From Bacteroidota bacterium (GTDB taxonomy: Bacteria; Bacteroidota; Bacteroidia; Flavobacteriales_D; Sanyastnellaceae): DNA of 55,116 nt. Each line of letters opens with the position of its first letter. Within the stretch, counting starts at the first letter, position 1. The notes beneath the pieces were generated by a model. It did no database searches and had not been told where the DNA came from. It was given only the letters and a program-made list of their open reading frames with translations. Positions 18,604 through 29,200 of the stretch are shown here, piece by piece. The DNA lies in the NCBI GenBank assembly GCA_027622975.1, contig JAQBVN010000015.1, positions 1 through 55,116 on the forward strand, written 5' to 3'. Position numbers and translations under genes: made by a program.

Positions 18604-18984
18604 ATGTATGCAATCGTAGAGATCGCAGGGCACCAGTACAAGGTAGAGAAAGACCAGCAGGTGTTCGTCAACCGCCTCGACGCAGAGGAGGGCAAAAAGG
18701 TCACATTTGACCGCGTGCTCCTCGTCGACAATGGTGGTGACGTAACTGTTGGCGCCCCCGCGGTAGACGGCACTGCCGTCCACGCCGTCGTTGAACGGCA
18801 CCTGAAGGGAGACAAGGTTCTTGTCTTCAAGAAGAAGCGTCGCAAAGGACACCAGAAGCTCAATGGCTTCCGTGCGTCCTTGACGGAGATTAAAATCACG
18901 GACATCAACAAGGGCGCAGCCAAAAAAGCAGCCCCGAAGAAGGAGGAAGTTCCTGCAGATGCCCCTGCAACGTCAGAAGAATAA
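18604..18984 (+). CDS. rplU: 50S ribosomal protein L21
   Basis: L21 binds 23S rRNA in the large ribosomal subunit. ATG 18604 gives the classic opening [19 protein letters not shown] and a 126-residue protein; a start 21 nt upstream would spoil this. The L21 signature appears in [10 protein letters not shown] tail of about 25 residues rich in K, A, P and E extends beyond the E. coli length, as is common in Bacteroidota. rpmA follows 32 nt downstream. Confidence 0.97.
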   Translation: MYAIVEIAGHQYKVEKDQQVFVNRLDAEEGKKVTFDRVLLVDNGGDVTVGAPAVDGTAVHAVVERHLKGDKVLVFKKKRRKGHQKLNGFRASLTEIKITDINKGAAKKAAPKKEEVPADAPATSEE

Positions 18985-19016
18985 ACAAGACCTGAGGGTC
19001 TTCAACCCCCAATACC

Positions 19017-19280
19017 ATGGCACACAAAAAAGCGGCAGCGAGTTCGAAGAACGGACGTGAGTCCCACAGCAAACGGTTGGGTGTAAAAATCTTTGGTGGT
19101 CAGCAGTGCATCGCTGGCAACATCCTCGTGCGTCAGCGCGGAACCCAACACCACCCAGGCCTCAATGTTGGCATCGGCAAGGATCACACCTTGTTCGCAT
19201 TGACCGACGGCACCGTAGAATTCCGGAAGAAAGCGAACAACCGTTCGTTTGTCTCGGTGATTCCTGCGGGAGACGCCTGA
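19017..19280 (+). CDS. rpmA: 50S ribosomal protein L27
   Basis: An 87-residue L27 whose N-terminus reaches the peptidyl transferase centre. It starts directly with [16 protein letters not shown], so there is no cleavable Firmicutes-type extension. The signature [22 protein letters not shown] is intact apart from small substitutions. It is second in the rplU operon and followed by a terminator. Confidence 0.98.
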   Translation: MAHKKAAASSKNGRESHSKRLGVKIFGGQQCIAGNILVRQRGTQHHPGLNVGIGKDHTLFALTDGTVEFRKKANNRSFVSVIPAGDA

Positions 19281-19303
19281 TTTCATTCAACTGAAACATT
19301 GTG

Positions 19304-19340
19304 AACTCCCGGCCCCAACAGGTCGGGAGTTTTTATTTTT
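19304..19340 (+). terminator. rho-independent terminator of rplU-rpmA
   Basis: AACTCCCGGCC pairs with GGTCGGGAGTT (one G-T pair) around a 6-nt loop and runs into TTTTATTTTT. The T tract also contains the candidate serS -7 box. Confidence 0.9.
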
Positions 19341-19341
19341 G
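19334..19341 (+). promoter_or_regulatory. candidate serS -7 box inside a terminator tail
   Basis: TATTTTTG matches TAnnTTTG and lies 21 nt before the serS ATG. It overlaps the T tract of the rpmA terminator, and I find no TTG at the -33 distance. T tracts can match by chance, so this is weak. Confidence 0.35.
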
Positions 19342-19362
19342 GAACTTCACAGAACTCAACCC

Positions 19363-20637
19363 ATGCTCACCCTGCAATGTCTCCGAGAGGAGCGAGAACG
19401 CGTGCTAGCCTCCTTGGCAAAGCGCCACATCGATGCCGAGACCACCGTCGATCGAATTTTGGCATTGGATGCCCAACGTCGAGCCCTCCAAACCGAACTG
19501 GACCAAGTGCTTGCAGAAAGCAACACGTTATCCAGAGAAATCGGAGGCTTGATGCGCGATGGCAAAAAGGAGGAGGCTGAAGCCGTCAAGGCTCAAACAG
19601 CCGGTTTGAAGGACAAGTCCCATGCCTTGAAAGAGAGCATGGATGTCGCAGAGGAAGAATTGCAGCACATGCTTGTCCAACTTCCCAACACGCCATGCGA
19701 TCTCGTCGCAGCGGGGAAGAGTGCTGACGACAATGTGGAAGTGTACCGCAACAGCGAGCCGCCGAAGGCCGGGGGACACGCCAAACCACACTGGGACATC
19801 GCAAGCGAATTTGACCTGATTGACTTCGATTTGGGGGCCAAAGTGACAGGAGCTGGGTTCCCATTTTACAAAGGAAAGGGAGCCAAACTTCAGCGCGGGC
19901 TCATTCGCTTCTTCCTTGAACGAGCCGACGAAGCGGGGTACACCGAGTACATCCCGCCGCACGTGGTCAATGCGGATTCAGGCTATGGTACGGGTCAACT
20001 TCCCGACAAAGAAGGACAGATGTACCACATGCAGGATGACGACCTGTACATGATCCCCACGGCCGAAGTTCCTCTGACCAACATCTACCGAGACGTGGTT
20101 CTGAACGCCAGTGACTTGCCTCAGAAACTTTGTGGATACACCCCCTGCTTTCGCCGAGAAGCCGGCAGTTATGGGAAAGACGTTCGCGGGTTGAACCGAC
20201 TTCATCAATTCGACAAGGTCGAAATCGTGCAAATCGCGCATCCCAGTGAGAGTTACGCCACCCTCGATACGATGGTGGAGCACGTCAAGGGATTGCTCGA
20301 AGCCTTGGAACTACCATTTCGAATCCTGAGATTGTGCGGAGGAGACATGGGCTTCACCAGTGCCATGACATACGACTTTGAGGTGTGGTCTGCTGCGCAA
20401 GAACGGTGGTTGGAAGTGAGTTCGGTGTCCAATTTTGAAACGTTTCAAGCCAACCGATTGAAGTGCCGATTCAAGGATGTCGATGGAAAGAACAAATTCG
20501 TGCATACGCTGAACGGATCCGCGCTGGCCTTGCCACGCATTGTTGCTGCCTTGCTTGAGAATCACCAAGATCACGAGGGTGTGACCATCCCGAAGGCCCT
20601 TGTGCCCTACGTCGGGTTTGACCGCATTGAAGCTTGA
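19363..20637 (+). CDS. serS: seryl-tRNA synthetase
   Basis: Class II synthetase that charges tRNA-Ser. The 424-residue product has the N-terminal antiparallel coiled-coil arm (about 1-110, rich in E/K/L/R) that grips the tRNA, then the catalytic domain. Motif 2 reads CFRREAGSYGKDVRGLNRLHQFDKVE (20-residue core FRREAGS...HQF) and motif 3 is LNGSALALPRIVAALLENHQ. ATG 19363 (MLTLQCLRE) fits the family better than the in-frame ATG at 19339. Its stop is 2 nt before the next gene. Confidence 0.97.
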   Translation: MLTLQCLREERERVLASLAKRHIDAETTVDRILALDAQRRALQTELDQVLAESNTLSREIGGLMRDGKKEEAEAVKAQTAGLKDKSHALKESMDVAEEELQHMLVQLPNTPCDLVAAGKSADDNVEVYRNSEPPKAGGHAKPHWDIASEFDLIDFDLGAKVTGAGFPFYKGKGAKLQRGLIRFFLERADEAGYTEYIPPHVVNADSGYGTGQLPDKEGQMYHMQDDDLYMIPTAEVPLTNIYRDVVLNASDLPQKLCGYTPCFRREAGSYGKDVRGLNRLHQFDKVEIVQIAHPSESYATLDTMVEHVKGLLEALELPFRILRLCGGDMGFTSAMTYDFEVWSAAQERWLEVSSVSNFETFQANRLKCRFKDVDGKNKFVHTLNGSALALPRIVAALLENHQDHEGVTIPKALVPYVGFDRIEA

Positions 20638-20639
20638 CC

Positions 20640-21251
20640 ATGAGGAGGTTCAAGTTGCACATCCATGTAACTGCCTTCTTGGGAGGGTGGGGAGCCTTGG
20701 TGGGATGCACCCAACCTGGGGATTCCCACCTGCATGCACTTGAGCAAGCCCAATCCGAAGTGCGTCAGGGCCTTTCTGACATGACCCCATGGGAGGTCGA
20801 CACTGTGAAGGCCGCCCTGGAACGCATCGCTTTGCGCTTCAAAGATTTGGACTGGTTGACCACGGACACCACGCTCACTTTTTCAGTGGACGACGCTGAA
20901 ATTGTGGGGGACTGGGCACGCGCGCGGCGATTCTTGAAAGATGGGCCGGGACGGCTTCGCCAATTGGAGCGCGACGGCGCCGTGTGTTTGGACCAAACCC
21001 AAGGCCTGCTCGACGCCATTCGTGAAGGCGCTCAGGTGGACGCCCAAGGAACACCCATGGACGACGCCTACTACGACCGGGAAGTGGCCAGGGAACTGAA
21101 GGTGGTCGCGGGATGGCTCGCCGCATGGGAAGAGACGGAGCGGTTGATTCGGCTGGGAACGGAATTGGAGCAGGCTGCCCGTCCGAGAGTGGACAGTTTG
21201 ATTGTGGTCCAACGGGCAGCCTGGGCCCGACAGATTTCCGCACAGCCATGA
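20640..21251 (+). CDS. predicted lipoprotein, function unknown
   Basis: A 203-residue exported protein with the lipobox ALVGC at about residue 23. The rest is mostly charged and helical, with no motif I recognise. It starts 2 nt after serS and its stop overlaps the start of the TPR gene (ATGA). That tight coupling suggests the two exported products work together in the periplasm, perhaps as partners in envelope biogenesis, but this is inference from order only. Confidence 0.72.
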   Translation: MRRFKLHIHVTAFLGGWGALVGCTQPGDSHLHALEQAQSEVRQGLSDMTPWEVDTVKAALERIALRFKDLDWLTTDTTLTFSVDDAEIVGDWARARRFLKDGPGRLRQLERDGAVCLDQTQGLLDAIREGAQVDAQGTPMDDAYYDREVARELKVVAGWLAAWEETERLIRLGTELEQAARPRVDSLIVVQRAAWARQISAQP

Positions 21252-23086
21252 TTGGTTCCGCTCGTGCATGGTTGTTGGCTGCCCTCTGGGTGAGTTTGGC
21301 ATGGGGCGGCCTGTCAGGAACGGCTTGGGGCCAAACCGATCTTGAACTCGCGGAGTACTATTACAACGAAGGCAGCTATCCTCAAGCAAGGCTCTACCTC
21401 GAACCCCTGTGGAAGAAAAACAAAACCAACGCTGTGTACGAAATGTACTACGCCACACTGTTGGCATTGGACGACTTCGACACGGCTGAGGAACTGGTGA
21501 AAGATCGACTGAAGAGGCGGAGCAAAGCCTCTCGTTCCACAGCCCTCGTCGACCTCGGCTCGTTGTATCTCCATTTTGATCGTCGAGATCAAGCCATGGA
21601 AGCGTTTGAGGAAGCGTTGCAAGAGTTGGATCAAGGACGATCTGCCGCCGTGGCCCTGGCCAACGCCTTCATCAAGCTGGACGAATTGGACATGGCCTTG
21701 GCCACGTATGAAAGAGCCGAGGCCCTCGGGACAACCGGGTTTGAGTACGAGCTGGCCAACCTCCAAGGCATGCGTGGGGATTTCGAAGGCATGATGGATG
21801 CCTACATGGAATTGCTTCACACAAAGCCCAATTACCTGCGGACCGTCCAGAACAGCCTCAACCGAAACCTGCGTTTGACCACCACCGAGGACAACCACGA
21901 ATTGGTGCGGGTGTCCTTGTTGCGGGCCATCCAGCGTTACCCCGAAGATCCCGTATATCCCGAGTTGCTGGTGTGGCATTTCAACCAAATCCGAGACTTT
22001 GCGTCGTCCCTGATTCACGCCAAAGCTTTGGATTTGAGGTTGCAAGAGCAAGGAGAGCGACTCATGGAATTGGGCAACACGGCACAAGCCAACGGCGACC
22101 CCGCCACGGCCTTCGAATGTTACCGCTACGTCGCTGGCAAGGGGCCAGAGAACCCCTATTTCTATGCCGCGAGGAACGAAATGCTTCAGGTGCAATTCCA
22201 GGCCTTGACATCTGAGGTGCCGGCTGACTTGCCAGCCATGGAAGAATTGGCCACGGCCTATGGTGCAAGTTTGCGCGATTTGGGCATAGGACCTCAGACT
22301 GCCACGATGGTTCGAGACCAAGCTGCCCTGTTGGCCTTTTACCTCAAACGCTCGGAAGAGGCCATGGTGTCGCTCGAGTCTTTGCTGGAACGTTCGGACC
22401 TCAATGACCGCGTGGCTGCAGCTTGCAAACTGACCCTGGGTGACATTTATGCTTTCGAGGGCATGATCTGGGACGCCTCTTTGCTGTTTTCTCAAGTGGT
22501 CTTGGACTTTGGAGACGACCCAATGGGTCACGAAGCCAAGTTTCGGAATGCACGTGTGAGTTACTACGGCGGTGACTTCGGATGGGCCCAAAGCCAACTC
22601 GATGCCTTGAAGGCATCCACGTCCAAACTCATTTCCAACGACGCGATCGAATTGAGTCTCCTCATCACCGACAACTTCAACTTGGACACGCTGACCGAGC
22701 CCATGGAGATGTATGCTCGGGCCGACTTGCTTCGGATGCAACGGAAGTTTGACTTGGCGCGGACCACACTTGATTCGCTCACCCAAAATCACCCCGGTCA
22801 CGCCTTGGCAGACGAAGTGCTCATGATGTCCGCGGACATGTTCCTCGAGCAGGGCATGCTCGACACCGCCATGGTGTTGTTCCAAGAGGTGGTGGATTTG
22901 CATTTTGACGACATCACGGCAGACGATGCGTTGTTTCAACTTGCTGATTTGACACATTTCCAGTTGGGCGATTTGGAGACAGCCCAAACTTTGTACGAGA
23001 AACTGCTGTTTGATTTTCCGGGTTCCTTGCATGCCGTCGAAGCCCGCAAGCGATACCGCGCCCTTCGAGGCGATGAACTGGAATGA
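21248..23086 (+). CDS. exported TPR-repeat protein
   Basis: A 613-residue protein with a signal peptide (residues 1 to about 28, ending in TAWGQ) followed by many tetratricopeptide-like helical pairs, e.g. [42 protein letters not shown] and [23 protein letters not shown] arrays hold protein complexes together. ATG 21248, overlapping the lipoprotein stop, was chosen because it opens the signal peptide; an upstream in-frame start lies wholly inside that gene. It is probably periplasmic. The partner is not identifiable here. Confidence 0.82.
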   Translation: MIGSARAWLLAALWVSLAWGGLSGTAWGQTDLELAEYYYNEGSYPQARLYLEPLWKKNKTNAVYEMYYATLLALDDFDTAEELVKDRLKRRSKASRSTALVDLGSLYLHFDRRDQAMEAFEEALQELDQGRSAAVALANAFIKLDELDMALATYERAEALGTTGFEYELANLQGMRGDFEGMMDAYMELLHTKPNYLRTVQNSLNRNLRLTTTEDNHELVRVSLLRAIQRYPEDPVYPELLVWHFNQIRDFASSLIHAKALDLRLQEQGERLMELGNTAQANGDPATAFECYRYVAGKGPENPYFYAARNEMLQVQFQALTSEVPADLPAMEELATAYGASLRDLGIGPQTATMVRDQAALLAFYLKRSEEAMVSLESLLERSDLNDRVAAACKLTLGDIYAFEGMIWDASLLFSQVVLDFGDDPMGHEAKFRNARVSYYGGDFGWAQSQLDALKASTSKLISNDAIELSLLITDNFNLDTLTEPMEMYARADLLRMQRKFDLARTTLDSLTQNHPGHALADEVLMMSADMFLEQGMLDTAMVLFQEVVDLHFDDITADDALFQLADLTHFQLGDLETAQTLYEKLLFDFPGSLHAVEARKRYRALRGDELE

Positions 23087-23164
23087 ACGCCAAGAACTCC
23101 TCTGTCGCGACCCAATCACATCCCCCGCCTAGCCTCAAGCCACATCCCCAATCCGCACTTTCCC

Positions 23165-23506
23165 ATGGTTTTGTACAATGTCACAGTCAGCGTCGATGAG
23201 CAATGCGCCAACGAATGGGTCCAATACATGATGGAACAGCACATTCCTGAGGTTCTTTCCACGGGGCATTTCCGAGATTTTCGCTTGTGTCACGTGCAAG
23301 GAGAGGCCGAAGGTGGTGTCACATTTGCCGTTCAATACATGGCCAAAAACGCCGAAGCCCTGGACACTTATCACAGGGAATGTGCCCCAGCTCTGCAAGC
23401 CGATCACCAGGCCAAATGGGGAAGCCGTGCCGTGGCTTTCCGCACCATCCTGCCATTGATTGCTGAAGGGCATCCGACACCGGGGTTTGACCCACAGAGC
23501 AACTAG
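23165..23506 (+). CDS. DUF4286 family protein
   Basis: A 113-residue cytosolic protein with the family pattern MVLYNVTVSVDE...WVQYMMEQHIPEVL near the start and the VTFAVQY strand later. DUF4286 resembles small ferredoxin-like antibiotic-monooxygenase folds, and no function is established. Placing it next to rsmA recurs in Bacteroidota, from memory. The gap to rsmA is 54 nt. Confidence 0.8.
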   Translation: MVLYNVTVSVDEQCANEWVQYMMEQHIPEVLSTGHFRDFRLCHVQGEAEGGVTFAVQYMAKNAEALDTYHRECAPALQADHQAKWGSRAVAFRTILPLIAEGHPTPGFDPQSN

Positions 23507-23560
23507 CCGTGCATTGCGCCGAGACCCATCCCTCCACACAAAGCTGCTGACTCTCTTCCC

Positions 23561-24343
23561 ATGCACGTTCGCGCCAAAAAACACCTCGGCCAGCACTTCC
23601 TTCGGGACCTTGATGCCGCAAGACGCATCGCAGAAGGCATCACAAAGCATCATGGCTGTGCTGATGTGCTCGAAGTCGGCCCAGGAATGGGGGCACTGAC
23701 CCGCCCCCTCCTCGATCGCGGGGACCTGAATGTCCATGCTGTTGAATTGGACCACGAATCGGTCGAATATCTCATCAGCCGTGGGGTATTGACCGAGGAT
23801 CGTGTGTTTGGCGTCGACCTGCTCACATGGAATCCCGACGAGGCGTTTCCGGATGGCGCCCCGTTCATTGTGGCAGGCAACTTCCCGTACAACATCAGTT
23901 CGCAAATCCTCTTTCGCGTCTTGGACTGGCGAGACCGCGTCCCCGAATGCGTGGGAATGTTTCAGAAAGAGGTGGCGGAACGCGTCGCTGAGGGACCTGG
24001 ATCCAAAACTTATGGCATTCTGAGTGTGCTACTTCAGTCCTACTACGACATCGAATACTTGTTCACGGTGCACGAAAACGCGTTTGACCCGCCACCCAAG
24101 GTGAAGAGTGGTGTCATTCGGTTGGTGCGCAATGACGTCATGGAATTGCCTTTTGGGCTGACCCACCCCCATTTCCAACGGGTGGTCAAGGCAGCCTTCA
24201 GCCAGCGCCGCAAAACTTTGCGCAACAGCATCAAAAGTGGCGGCTTTGACGCCAACCGCATCCCTGAGGCTTTTCAAAGTCAGCGTGCCGAACAACTGAG
24301 CGTTGCGCAATTTCACGAATTGGCAGCCAGCTTGATGTCTTGA
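23561..24343 (+). CDS. rsmA: 16S rRNA A1518/A1519 dimethyltransferase
   Basis: KsgA/RsmA dimethylates two adjacent adenosines in helix 45 of 16S rRNA. The 260-residue product shows KHLGQHFLRD, the SAM-binding motif EVGPGMGALT, the acidic VELDHE loop and the catalytic NFPYNISS, followed by the C-terminal RRKTLRNS block. Length and motif order are normal. A short tandem array begins 39 nt after its stop. Confidence 0.96.
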   Translation: MHVRAKKHLGQHFLRDLDAARRIAEGITKHHGCADVLEVGPGMGALTRPLLDRGDLNVHAVELDHESVEYLISRGVLTEDRVFGVDLLTWNPDEAFPDGAPFIVAGNFPYNISSQILFRVLDWRDRVPECVGMFQKEVAERVAEGPGSKTYGILSVLLQSYYDIEYLFTVHENAFDPPPKVKSGVIRLVRNDVMELPFGLTHPHFQRVVKAAFSQRRKTLRNSIKSGGFDANRIPEAFQSQRAEQLSVAQFHELAASLMS

Positions 24344-24381
24344 TTGGGTTGTCTCCGGACGGCGGCAAGGCCGGGAGCAGA

Positions 24382-24465
24382 GAAGCGGACCGAAGCGCAG
24401 ACCGAAGAAGCGGACCGAAGCGCGGACCGAAGCGCGGACCGAAGAAGCGGACCGAAGCGCAGACC
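24382..24465. repeat. 10/12-bp tandem array after rsmA
   Basis: Seven copies of a GAAGCG(C)(A/G)GACC unit in two lengths, 10 bp (GAAGCGGACC) and 12 bp (GAAGCGCAGACC or GAAGCGCGGACC). Two extra GAA triplets divide them into blocks of 22, 34 and 22 bp. The array fills most of the 145-bp gap between the convergent rsmA and the exported-protein gene. It does not encode a credible peptide. Confidence 0.88.
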
Positions 24466-24488
24466 CGAGCAACTCCTCCTTGACAGGA

Positions 24489-25100
24489 TCAGCCCACAGG
24501 AAGTTGAATCCGGAGAAACAGCGGGAGATACAACCCCACTTGCCACTGCTCCGATGACCCGCTGGGATTCGTCACTGGCACCCGCCGGGAAAGCCATTCT
24601 CCCCGTATTCCCCATAGCACAGACATGGGCATCGTGCCTGTTCCGCGGTTTCTCTGCCATTGCAATGTTCGCCGTGTGTTTCCCCAAGCCAGGTAGGCAG
24701 AGGGGCCCGCGACGCCTGCGCCTAAACCCGAGATGTTGCTTCCCCAAGCACCAAGGTTCGCCAACCCCACTCCCACCTCGCGATAAGATTTCTCATTCCC
24801 TGGACGCGATGTGTCCACCCTCCACATGGCGTAGGCTCTGGCCTTTCGGTCAATCAGGTTGATTTCAACCCTGGCACCTGACAGGTTGGCCACACCCCAA
24901 GGCTCATTCAGAACATAGGCCGCATGCAAGCCCGTGGTGAGCACTGCAACCGGACTGAACCATAAACGTCCCTGATCCAAATCGGGAAGGGTCGTGGTTT
25001 GGGCAAGGCAACTCGCAGAAACACAAAGCGGGGCGCTCCTCAACAAGGTTTGTGTGACTGCGTGCAGAAAACGGTGACGCACGTGTTGAAACACTTTCAT
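24489..25100 (-). CDS. small exported protein, function unknown
   Basis: A 203-residue protein with a signal-like N-terminus (about 1-34, ending ASCLAQ). The rest has alternating hydrophobic and polar stretches, such as GLWFSPVAVL-like and LYLPLFLRIQLPVG, which could be beta strands of a small barrel. I do not recognise the family. CAACTTTG, one base off TAnnTTTG, lies 4 nt before the ATG. It is convergent with rsmA and divergent from fbp. Confidence 0.6.
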   Translation of the reverse strand: MKVFQHVRHRFLHAVTQTLLRSAPLCVSASCLAQTTTLPDLDQGRLWFSPVAVLTTGLHAAYVLNEPWGVANLSGARVEINLIDRKARAYAMWRVDTSRPGNEKSYREVGVGLANLGAWGSNISGLGAGVAGPSAYLAWGNTRRTLQWQRNRGTGTMPMSVLWGIRGEWLSRRVPVTNPSGSSEQWQVGLYLPLFLRIQLPVG

Positions 25101-25126
25101 TTCTCAAAGTTGCTTCACCTCTCGTG

Positions 25127-25155
25127 TTTGGGGCGCCTCTTACTGCCTACTTTTG
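25127..25155 (+). promoter_or_regulatory. fbp promoter
   Basis: TTTG (25127-25130), a 17-nt spacer and TACTTTTG (25148-25155) match both elements of the Bacteroidota promoter. The box ends 18 nt before the fbp ATG at 25174, which excludes the in-frame TTG at 25153 as a start. Confidence 0.7.
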
Positions 25156-25173
25156 AACACAAAGGCACTTGAA

Positions 25174-26214
25174 ATGAGCAAGGCCCAAACATTAGGCGAA
25201 TTCATCATGGACCGGCAAGCGGAGTTCCCGTTTGTGTCTGGTCAGCTCACGCGGCTCCTCACCGACATCGGGGTGGCGGCCAAAATCGTGAACCAAAAGG
25301 TCAACCGCGCGGGTTTGACCTCCATCCTCGGTGCATCCGGGGATACCAACATCCAGGACGAACAACAACAGAAGCTCGACGTCTTTGCAGACGACACCTT
25401 CATGCGCATCCTTTCCTCGGGAAAGAGCGTGTGTGGCATTGGGTCTGAGGAGCGGGACGACTTCGTGCGATGTGGCGAACATGGCGAAGGGCGCCAGGGC
25501 AAGTACATCGTGTTGATTGACCCTCTTGATGGTTCGTCCAACATCGATGTCAATGTCAGCATCGGCACCATTTTCAGCATTGTTCGGCGCATCACCCCCA
25601 TGGGAGAACCCCTGGGCGAAGGTGATTTTCTCCAACCAGGCACAGCCCAAGTCGCGGCCGGGTACATTCTCTATGGTTCAAGCACCATGCTGGTCTACAC
25701 CACCGGAACAGGTGTCAACGGGTTCACCTTGGACCCGGCTGTCGGCGAATTTTTTCTGTCTCACCCCCTGATGATCTTTCCTGAGCGCGGCGCGACGTAC
25801 AGCATCAACGATGCCGTCAAAGCCAAAAGCGGTCCCGCCACCCAAGCCTTCATCGATGGTTGCCGGGAAGCTGTGGATGCCGGATTTCGGGGGCGGTACA
25901 TCGGTTCTTTGGTGGCGGACTTTCACCGCAACCTGATCCACGGCGGAATCTACCTCTACCCTTCCACCACCGACAAAGCCCACGGCAAGCTCCGGCTCCT
26001 GTACGAATGCTCGCCCTTGGCCTGGATTGCGGAAGAGGCCGGGGGGTTGGCGGTAGACGACCGCGGGCGCATCTTGGACAAGGTGCCCGCGGCGCTCCAT
26101 GAACGAACCCCCTATTATGTGGGAACCCGCCATTTGGTGCAGGCATTGATGGCATGCCGACTCGCCGGGCCGGGAGCTTTTTCAATGGACCCACAAGGGG
26201 ACAAGAGCCCGTAA
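25174..26214 (+). CDS. fbp: class I fructose-1,6-bisphosphatase
   Basis: Gluconeogenic enzyme that hydrolyses fructose-1,6-bisphosphate to fructose-6-phosphate. The 346-residue product has GIGSEERDD, the metal-binding IDPLDGSSNIDVNVSIGTIFS (core DPLDGSSNID), the substrate region RYIGSLVADFHRN and KLRLLYECSPLAWIAEEAGG. All are diagnostic for class I. ATG 25174 fits the promoter placement. Its stop codon TAA is also the first part of the candidate mfd -7 box. Normal length for the family. Confidence 0.96.
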   Translation: MSKAQTLGEFIMDRQAEFPFVSGQLTRLLTDIGVAAKIVNQKVNRAGLTSILGASGDTNIQDEQQQKLDVFADDTFMRILSSGKSVCGIGSEERDDFVRCGEHGEGRQGKYIVLIDPLDGSSNIDVNVSIGTIFSIVRRITPMGEPLGEGDFLQPGTAQVAAGYILYGSSTMLVYTTGTGVNGFTLDPAVGEFFLSHPLMIFPERGATYSINDAVKAKSGPATQAFIDGCREAVDAGFRGRYIGSLVADFHRNLIHGGIYLYPSTTDKAHGKLRLLYECSPLAWIAEEAGGLAVDDRGRILDKVPAALHERTPYYVGTRHLVQALMACRLAGPGAFSMDPQGDKSP

Positions 26215-26219
26215 CTTTG
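26212..26219 (+). promoter_or_regulatory. candidate mfd -7 box at the fbp stop
   Basis: TAACTTTG, a perfect TAnnTTTG, begins with the fbp TAA stop and ends 7 nt before the mfd ATG. No TTG lies at -33. If active, mfd has its own promoter with almost no leader in addition to read-through from fbp. Confidence 0.45.
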
Positions 26220-26226
26220 CCGGGCC

Positions 26227-29200
26227 ATGAGGCCCGCTGACCTCCTCCAATTTTTTGTGCGCGACCCCCGCAACGGGGCTTTGCGCGGTGCCCTGTCCGA
26301 TCGCGGGAACAAGGTGGAATTGCACGGCGCAGTGGGATCTGGCATCCCTTTGGTCACCGCCGGAGTGCTCTGTCACGAGGAAGAACTTCGCCAACCCCGG
26401 CACCACGTGTTCATCCTCGACGACAAAGAGCAAGCCGCCTATTTCATGAATGACTTGCAGGCCGTGTTGGAGAACATTCGGCCCGTGTTGTTTTACCCTC
26501 GTTCTGCCCGTGTGCCTTACGCCGAAGAAGAAGCCGTTGAAAATGCCAACATTGCCATGCGCGCCGAAGTCCTCAATGAAATCAACGGCGGCAGGGATGG
26601 ATTGTGCATCGTCACATTTCCCGAGGCCTTGGCCGAGCAGGTCATCACACGCAAGGAGCTCAGCGACCAAACCTTCACCATCTCCACAGGAGAATCCTAC
26701 ACCATGGATTTTCTCGATGAGGTCTTGCTGGCCTACGAATTCGAGAAGGTAGACTTTGTCTATGAACCCGGTCAATACAGCATGCGGGGAGGCATCGTCG
26801 ACATTTTTTCATTCAGCTTCGATCATCCCTATCGCCTGGAGTTCTTTGGAGATGAGGTGGAGTCCATCCGGAAGTTTGATCCAACGTCTCAACTGAGTGT
26901 GGCCAAAATGACACGCGCCACCATCGTTCCCAACGTGGGCAATGCACGGCTTCACGAGGCCCATGAACCCTTCTTCAGCTTCCTCCCGCCCGAGTCCGTC
27001 TTGTGGATGGCCGATGCCAAACGATGCCAAGATGGCTTGGACAAAGCCATGGAGAGAGCCCGTTCTCACTTCGACCGTTTGAATGGGGAGGTCAAACGCA
27101 CGCCTCCCGAGGAACTGTACCTCGACGGAAGCCAACTCGACGGTCTCTTGGAACCATTCACGGTGGTGGAATTTGGCGGTGGTTCGACGTGGCCTCAACG
27201 CACCATCCTGAAGTACGGGATGACCGCGCAACCTGCGTTCAACAAGCAGTTTGACCTTATTTCGAGCAACCTGCGTGCCAACCACAAAAACGGCTACGTC
27301 AACGTGGTGGTGAGTGGACAAGCCACCCAATTGGAGCGCCTGCACGATGTGTTTCACGACAGGTTGGAGGAAGACGAAGAACCCGTGCCTTACAAGCCCA
27401 TTCCCATGGAGCTCAGCGAAGGGTTTGTGGACAAGGAACTGAAGGTCCTGGTGTACACCGATCACCAACTTTTTGAGCGTTACCATCGCTTTCGACTGAA
27501 AGAGGGATTTCGCAAGAACAAAGAAGCCCTGACCATCAAAGAGCTCATGTCCCTGGAGGTGGGAGACTTCGTGGTTCACATCGACCATGGCATTGGAGAA
27601 TTCAGTGGGCTCCACAAAATCGAGGTCAATGGCAAGATGCAAGAGGCCATCCGTCTGACGTATCGGGGCGGTGACGTGCTCTATGTCAGCATTCACAGCC
27701 TGCATCGGATTTCAAAGTACAGCTCCAAGGAAGGCACCCAGCCCAAAATCAACAAGCTAGGGACCAACACATGGGCCCAAACCAAGCAGAAAACGAAGGG
27801 ACGGGTCAAGCAAATTGCGTACGACCTGCTCCAATTGTATGCCAAACGCAAGGCCGCTCCTGGCCACGCCTATCCCAACGATGGATACCTCCAGCACGCT
27901 TTGGAAGCGAGCTTCATGTACGAAGACACCCCCGACCAAAACGCCGCGAGCGAAGCCGTCAAGGAAGACATGCTGAAGTCCACCCCCATGGACCGTTTGG
28001 TGTGTGGGGACGTTGGTTTTGGAAAAACTGAAATTGCCATTCGGGCCGCTTTCCGGGCGGCTTGTGACGGAAAACAGGTGGCGGTGCTCGTGCCAACCAC
28101 CATCCTTTCCATGCAGCACTTCAAGAGCTTCAGCCGTCGGTTGCGCGAATTTCCTGTTCACGTAGAGTTCATCAATCGGTTCAAGACAGGAAAAGCCTTG
28201 ACTGAAACGCTCAAACGCGTGGAGAAAGGGGAAGTAGACATCCTTGTAGGAACCCACGCCTTGGTAGGTAAACGTGTGAAATTCAAGGATTTGGGTCTTC
28301 TCGTGATTGATGAAGAACAAAAGTTTGGTGTGGGAGTGAAGGACAAACTCAAGACCCTCAAAGCCAACGTCGACACTTTGACCCTCACCGCGACACCCAT
28401 CCCGAGGACCTTGCAGTTCTCGCTGATGGGAGCGCGTGATCTCAGCATCATCCGAACCCCTCCTCCCAACCGGCACCCCGTAGACACTGTGATCACAGGC
28501 TTCAACGAGGAGGTCATTCGAGACGCCATCGCCTACGAAATCAGTCGCGGCGGACAAGCCTATTTCGTGCACAACCGCGTGGGCAACATCCAAGAAGTGG
28601 CTGGCATGGTACAACGGCTCGTTCCCGATGCGAAAGTGGGCATTGGGCATGGCCAAATGGAGGGCAAGGAACTCGAAGATGTCATGGCAAAGTTCATTGA
28701 CGGTGCTTACGACGTGTTGGTCGCAACGACCATCATCGAGAGCGGGATCGACATCAGCAACGCCAACACCATGCTCATCAATGAGGCCCACAAATTTGGA
28801 TTGAGCGACCTCCACCAATTGCGAGGCAGGGTCGGTCGCTCCAACCGCAAGGCCTTTTGCTACCTCATGGCCCCCCCTTTGAGCGCCCTCCCCGCGGAGT
28901 CTCGCAAGCGACTTCAGGCCCTCGAGCAATTTTCAGACCTCGGATCCGGCATGCAAATCGCCATGCGCGACCTCGATATTCGAGGAGCAGGCGACCTCCT
29001 CGGTGCGGAACAGAGCGGGTTCATCAATGACCTTGGGTTTGACATGTACCAGCGCCTTCTGGCCGAGGCAGTTCGCGAGCTCAAAGAAGAACAGTTCAAG
29101 GATTTGATGGAGGCGGAGCAGGCAGAGTCCGGCAAATACGTAGAAGAAACGGTCCTTGAAACCGATTTGTCCTTGCTCATCCCCGACCACTACGTGAGCG

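Noticed and set aside
21314-23119. Minus-strand open frame of about 600 codons opposite the TPR gene
   Set aside because: The plus-strand product has a signal peptide and TPR pattern and is coupled to its neighbour by ATGA; the opposite frame is rich in H and Q without motif.
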